Assembly (NCBI GenBank): GCA_020721965.1
Contig: DYLS01000029.1
Coordinates: 1-46,099 of the forward strand
Reading direction: 5' to 3'
Length of the DNA: 46,099 nt
Source of the DNA: Blastopirellula marina
GTDB taxonomy: Bacteria > Planctomycetota > Planctomycetia > Pirellulales > Thermoguttaceae
Shown: positions 43,090 to 46,099 of the stretch, piece after piece
Position numbering within the stretch: position 1 is the first letter of the stretch
How the letters are laid out: each line of letters starts with the position of its first letter
Position numbers and translations under genes: made by a program
Notes under the pieces: model-generated
Told to the model about the DNA's origin: nothing
Databases searched by the model: none
The model's input: only the letters and a program-made list of their open reading frames with translations

Positions 43090-43659
43090 GTGGTGCTTTC
43101 CGAAATCGATCGTCATCTTCTCGATCGCTGCTTGCAGCGTAAGCCTCGGGCATGGGAGGACTTTGTGGATCGATTTCTCGGTCTGGTCGTGCACGTCATC
43201 CAACATACGGCGCAATCCCGGAGTGTGCGGTTGACGCCGGAACTCCGCGACGATCTGACAGGCGATATCTTCCTGGCCCTGTTGGACAACGATTTCGCCG
43301 TATTGCGGCACTTTCGCGGAAAGTGTAGTTTGGCGGCTTACCTGACCGTGGTCGCCCGCCGCGCTGCCGTCCGTTCCCTGATGCAACGCAAGGCACAAGC
43401 GGCATCGCTGGGGGACGCAGTTGCTCAGGTAGCCGATGGGGATGGCAAGCGGACGGACGAGGATCGGATCATCTCGCGGGACGAGGCGGAACGGCTGATT
43501 GGGATCTTGGAGACTCAAGAGGCTGCCGTGGTGCGGATGTATCATCTTGAGGACAGGTCGTACCAGGAAATCAGCCAGGCTACAGGCATCCCGGTCAACA
43601 GCATTGGCCCCATCTTGAGTCGTGCCCGAGCCAAGATGCGACGTCTCAGCCCGGCATGA
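43090..43659 (+). CDS. ECF-like sigma-70 family RNA polymerase sigma factor
   Basis: A 189-residue protein with only sigma2 and sigma4 regions. The GTG at 43090 follows GGAGGG (43076-43081) by eight bases. Sigma2 spans about 25-95, with the -10-recognition/core-binding segments WEDFVDRFLGLV and FRGKCSLAAYLTVVARRAAV. Sigma4 spans about 133-186, ending in the -35-binding HTH SYQEISQATGIPVNSIGPI. No anti-sigma factor gene adjoins; the next gene is minus-strand, about 570 bases away. It belongs to the planctomycete-expanded ECF groups; its target promoter cannot be deduced. Confidence 0.85.
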   Translation: MVLSEIDRHLLDRCLQRKPRAWEDFVDRFLGLVVHVIQHTAQSRSVRLTPELRDDLTGDIFLALLDNDFAVLRHFRGKCSLAAYLTVVARRAAVRSLMQRKAQAASLGDAVAQVADGDGKRTDEDRIISRDEAERLIGILETQEAAVVRMYHLEDRSYQEISQATGIPVNSIGPILSRARAKMRRLSPA

Positions 43660-44230
43660 CGTGCTTTATCCAAACTCTTTACCCACGTCTAGCCGCGAAT
43701 TGTTGATCTGCGGTTTCCCCGCCGGGAATCCATGCATTCTGGGCACGCACGAAACCGGGAAGTGCAGACGGCTCATCTTTCTGTGATGCCACGGAGGATG
43801 TGCTACTCCGGTCAACGCAATCGTCCGCAAAGCATGACTCCCGAAAACCGTTGCCCATCAAAAGGCATGAGCCGCTTGAGCGGCTCACGCCATCCCGATA
43901 CCTCCAATCGCTCACGCTCGAATGGTGTCTTTCATTGGGCCAATCCGGCCTTGGTTGTTCACCCGCCCGATGTGCGAAGCCCCGAAGCGTGAAGCTTCGG
44001 TGCGTGAAGCTCTTTCAGATAACCAAATAGCCAGTGGTCCCGGCGACCGGGCAGTCCGTATTCACGCAACCGGGCAGCCAGCTATCCAGGCGACCAAACA
44101 GCCAGTTATATCAGTGAACAGACAGTTGTCCAACCAACTGGGGAACCAGTTATGGCCATGCCTGACAGGCGTGTGCGTGGTTGAAAACTGCCGTATCTCA
44201 CGCCGCCCCGGCAGCAGCAGGAAGTTATGG
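43660..44230. other. Spacer with loose repeats and a hairpin
   Basis: No convincing gene. GAGCCGCTTGAGCGGCTC (about 43869-43886) is an 8-bp-stem palindrome between the sigma gene and the convergent YHS gene, without a T-run. GCGTGAAGCTTCGG and GCGTGAAGCTC repeat at 43988-44010. From about 44045 to 44150, phrases of the type CCAGTTATNNCAGTGAACAG recur with an irregular period near 25 bases. Confidence 0.45.
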
Positions 44231-45670
44231 TTATGGAGTGGCGCTGGCGGCAAACGCGGCGTATCGGCGAGGCGATTGCCGGAACTTCGCCAGCGTGGCG
44301 GTGCTGCTGAACATGTACAGTCGCCCGTCGTACACGACGCAATAATCGGTCGACCCATCCATCCGTTTGCCTTCTATCAGCTTGACGGGATCGAGGCCGG
44401 ACAGGGCAGGCGTGTAGCGCTCCGCGTTCGCCAGAAACCGTTGGTGCGCCGATGCATCGGAGAGCCAATAAACGCGACCCTTCCATTCGGCCGAATACTG
44501 CGGCGACCCTTTGATCCACCGCTCATTTTCCACGAGTTGAACGGGACAAAAGCCGTCGAGAAAGGGGGTGGAAACACGTCTCTTGGTTGGCTCGAAGCCA
44601 GTCTGCGTCGCGACATCGGGGATGTTCAGCCCCACGTAGCCTGCCCGCTGCGTCTGCGACGCATTCGCCGCCTCTGGCTGAAAGGCTACGGCGGGACTCA
44701 CCGCCCGTGATGGCGCTGACGAAGGTAGCTGGGAGGTTTGGGAATAGGCTGCGGAAGTCGGCTTGACCTCGGGCAGCCACTCGCACCTGGCCACATCCGT
44801 GGGGTTCGCCGCAGGTGCGTTAGGGGTGGCACCTGGGACGAGACCTGGGGTAGCGACCCCGCCAACGGCCGGGAACGTGGTATTGCGGATAACCAGCGGT
44901 GCAGGTGCCGCGGCGAGATTGCCACGCGGTGCCCCCAAAGAAATCCTTACACTTGCCCCGTCATTTATGCCGGTAGCTGCGGCGACGCTCCCCGCCGCAC
45001 TGTTACCACGCGAACCTTGTTTCGGAGGAGTAGTGCTGGTGGGCGGTGGGATCACCGGGGTGCTGGCGACAGGGCCGCTCCACGGTGGTAGCGAAGCCGA
45101 ACGCCCGGGGGGCACCGTCGCGGGCAGGGACATGCCCTGGGAGTTCGCATCAGGCGGCGTGGATGGTAACGCGCCCGGGGGGGTGCCGTTATTGGGTAAG
45201 GGTGCTGGCCCGCTCGGCGTGGGTATCTGTTCCGTTCGAAAAGGCGTGTTGGGCGTCACCGGTTCAGGAACCATGGCAGGCGGTTGAGGTGTAGAACCGG
45301 CCGGGGGAGGCACTGGCTCGCTGACTTGCGGTTCGTTTTGTTCCGCCGGTGGATAGTTCGGCATGGGGGATGATTTCCCCGGCATCAAAGGTTCCAACTT
45401 TTGGGTGGGGAGTTTGGGCCGTGGACTCTCCTCTCCCCGTTGAACCTCCTCCGCTCCGATGGCCTGAGGGAAGTGGATGTCCATACGTGATTCGCCCGGC
45501 CAAGGACGCCATCGCGTGGGATAATGGCCGTAAAAATCCACGTTGGCCTTACAGGTGGTGCAAGCATCGAGCCCGCTGTGCGCGTAATGCTGTGCCGAGA
45601 CGCTCGTTGCCATTACGGCCAGGCCGCAGGCCGTGAGCAAACACGTTACCAGGCGTCGTGAGCGATTCAT
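44231..45670 (-). CDS. Secreted Pro-rich protein with two YHS-like domains
   Basis: About 479 residues from the ATG at 45668-45670 (AGGAG ten bases upstream). Residues 1-27 are a Sec signal (TCLLTACGLAVM ... VSAQ). After CTTC (37-40), which may bind metal or a disulfide, residues about 80-340 are Pro/Ser/Thr-rich and low in complexity, likely a flexible linker. Residues about 371-479 hold two YHS-like modules: the first GFCPVQLVENERWIKGSP ... GRVYWLSDA and the second LDPVKLIEGKRMDGS ... GRLYMFSSTATLAKF. The family is common in planctomycetes with unknown role; YHS modules often bind metal. It has no partner gene near it. Confidence 0.8.
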   Translation of the reverse strand: MNRSRRLVTCLLTACGLAVMATSVSAQHYAHSGLDACTTCKANVDFYGHYPTRWRPWPGESRMDIHFPQAIGAEEVQRGEESPRPKLPTQKLEPLMPGKSSPMPNYPPAEQNEPQVSEPVPPPAGSTPQPPAMVPEPVTPNTPFRTEQIPTPSGPAPLPNNGTPPGALPSTPPDANSQGMSLPATVPPGRSASLPPWSGPVASTPVIPPPTSTTPPKQGSRGNSAAGSVAAATGINDGASVRISLGAPRGNLAAAPAPLVIRNTTFPAVGGVATPGLVPGATPNAPAANPTDVARCEWLPEVKPTSAAYSQTSQLPSSAPSRAVSPAVAFQPEAANASQTQRAGYVGLNIPDVATQTGFEPTKRRVSTPFLDGFCPVQLVENERWIKGSPQYSAEWKGRVYWLSDASAHQRFLANAERYTPALSGLDPVKLIEGKRMDGSTDYCVVYDGRLYMFSSTATLAKFRQSPRRYAAFAASATP

Positions 45671-45823
45671 GCCGAGATTTCTCCTCATATGCAAATCGAG
45701 GTTTGGATTGGCGATCGGAAAAGGTAGCCACTACCTGTCATCTCGATATTTCGGTTTCTGTGTTAGCCGTCAGCGTTTTCATCCGCCGTCAGCTCCTCCA
45801 TTGAGGGGATCGTCAAAGACTGG

Positions 45824-46020
45824 CTTTCGTCCGCAATCGCAGCCTTCGTCCGCAACCACAGCTTTCATCCGCAACCACAGCTTTCATCCGCAATCGCAGC
45901 TTTCGTCCACAACCACAGCCTTCGTTGGCCGTCACAAGGTTGGCCCGCCGTAATAAGTTTCATCTGCAATCACAGGTTTCATCTGCGATCAAAGCCTTTG
46001 TCCGCCGTCACTGCTTTCAG
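45824..46020. repeat. 19-base tandem repeat upstream of the YHS gene
   Basis: At least five contiguous 19-base units (45824-45918) of the form CTTTCRTCCGCAAYCRCAG, then decayed units at 45957-46013 (GTTTCATCTGCAATCACAG). A related GTTTTCATCCGCCGTCAG lies near 45774. It is in the 5' region of the minus-strand YHS-domain gene. No spacers between units, so not CRISPR. Confidence 0.85.
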
Positions 46021-46099
46021 GGTTCACGGTGATGGTCGTTGGCCCCTCAGAATCCGCTGCGGTTTTGGTTATATCCACGGCCCATGGTTTGCAGGCTGC

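Noticed and set aside
45824-46020. CRISPR-like array of 19-base repeats
   Set aside because: Units are contiguous without spacers, and degenerate; no cas gene nearby.

Overview
The window looks like a chromosomal segment of a planctomycete, probably near the Pirellulales; genus cannot be fixed from sequence alone. Reasons: a giant secreted protein with the planctomycete N-terminal LEPKLVLAA motif, a secreted protein with two C-terminal YHS-like domains, a Zn-ribbon protein, twin-arginine signals on metabolic-type enzymes, a rhomboid protease with a DUF6576-like tail, lpxK (Gram-negative lipid A), GC-rich coding sequence, several GTG/TTG starts and frequent lack of strong ribosome binding sites. 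No rRNA, tRNA, CRISPR array, prophage or transposase gene was seen.

Layout. 1-4.4 kb: small CxxCH secreted protein, secreted alpha/beta hydrolase, small exported protein, DUF4432 sugar-epimerase-like protein. 4.8-10.3 kb: an AT-richer methyltransferase, glutamine synthetase glnA, then on the minus strand a LuxR-type HTH protein, a broken Zn-ribbon membrane protein and a PIG-L deacetylase. 11.1-13.8 kb: an exopolysaccharide pair (polyprenyl-phosphate sugar transferase and an overlapping GT4 glycosyltransferase). 14.1-22.7 kb: exported FucI-like protein, lspA, ClC channel with CBS domains, fumC, trxA, a receiver-like protein without its phospho-acceptor, and Mn/Fe sodA. 23.5-26.5 kb: a roughly 1000-residue secreted repeat/beta-helix protein. 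26.9-32.9 kb: divergent lpxK and the [NiFe]-hydrogenase maturation genes hypF-hypC-hypD. 33-39 kb (minus strand): exported aldo/keto reductase, rhomboid protease, mnmA, phosphohexomutase. 40.7-45.7 kb: a second phosphohexomutase, an ECF-type sigma factor and the YHS-domain secreted protein.

Functionally this is mostly a housekeeping and envelope region: nitrogen assimilation, TCA cycle, redox defence, lipid A and lipoprotein processing, surface polysaccharide, tRNA thiolation, and Fe(CN)2CO cofactor assembly for a hydrogenase that must be encoded elsewhere.

The least ordinary content lies between genes. Three families of short non-coding elements with inverted-repeat ends fill the spacers: family A (about 110-118 bp, 10 copies), family B (about 172-177 bp, 4 copies) and family C (about 300-440 bp, 2 copies). 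Family A borders read TAG...CTA, and in four cases the border triplet is itself the stop codon of the adjacent gene. Two A copies abut a B copy. Many spacers also hold short tandem repeats with periods of 17-37 bp.
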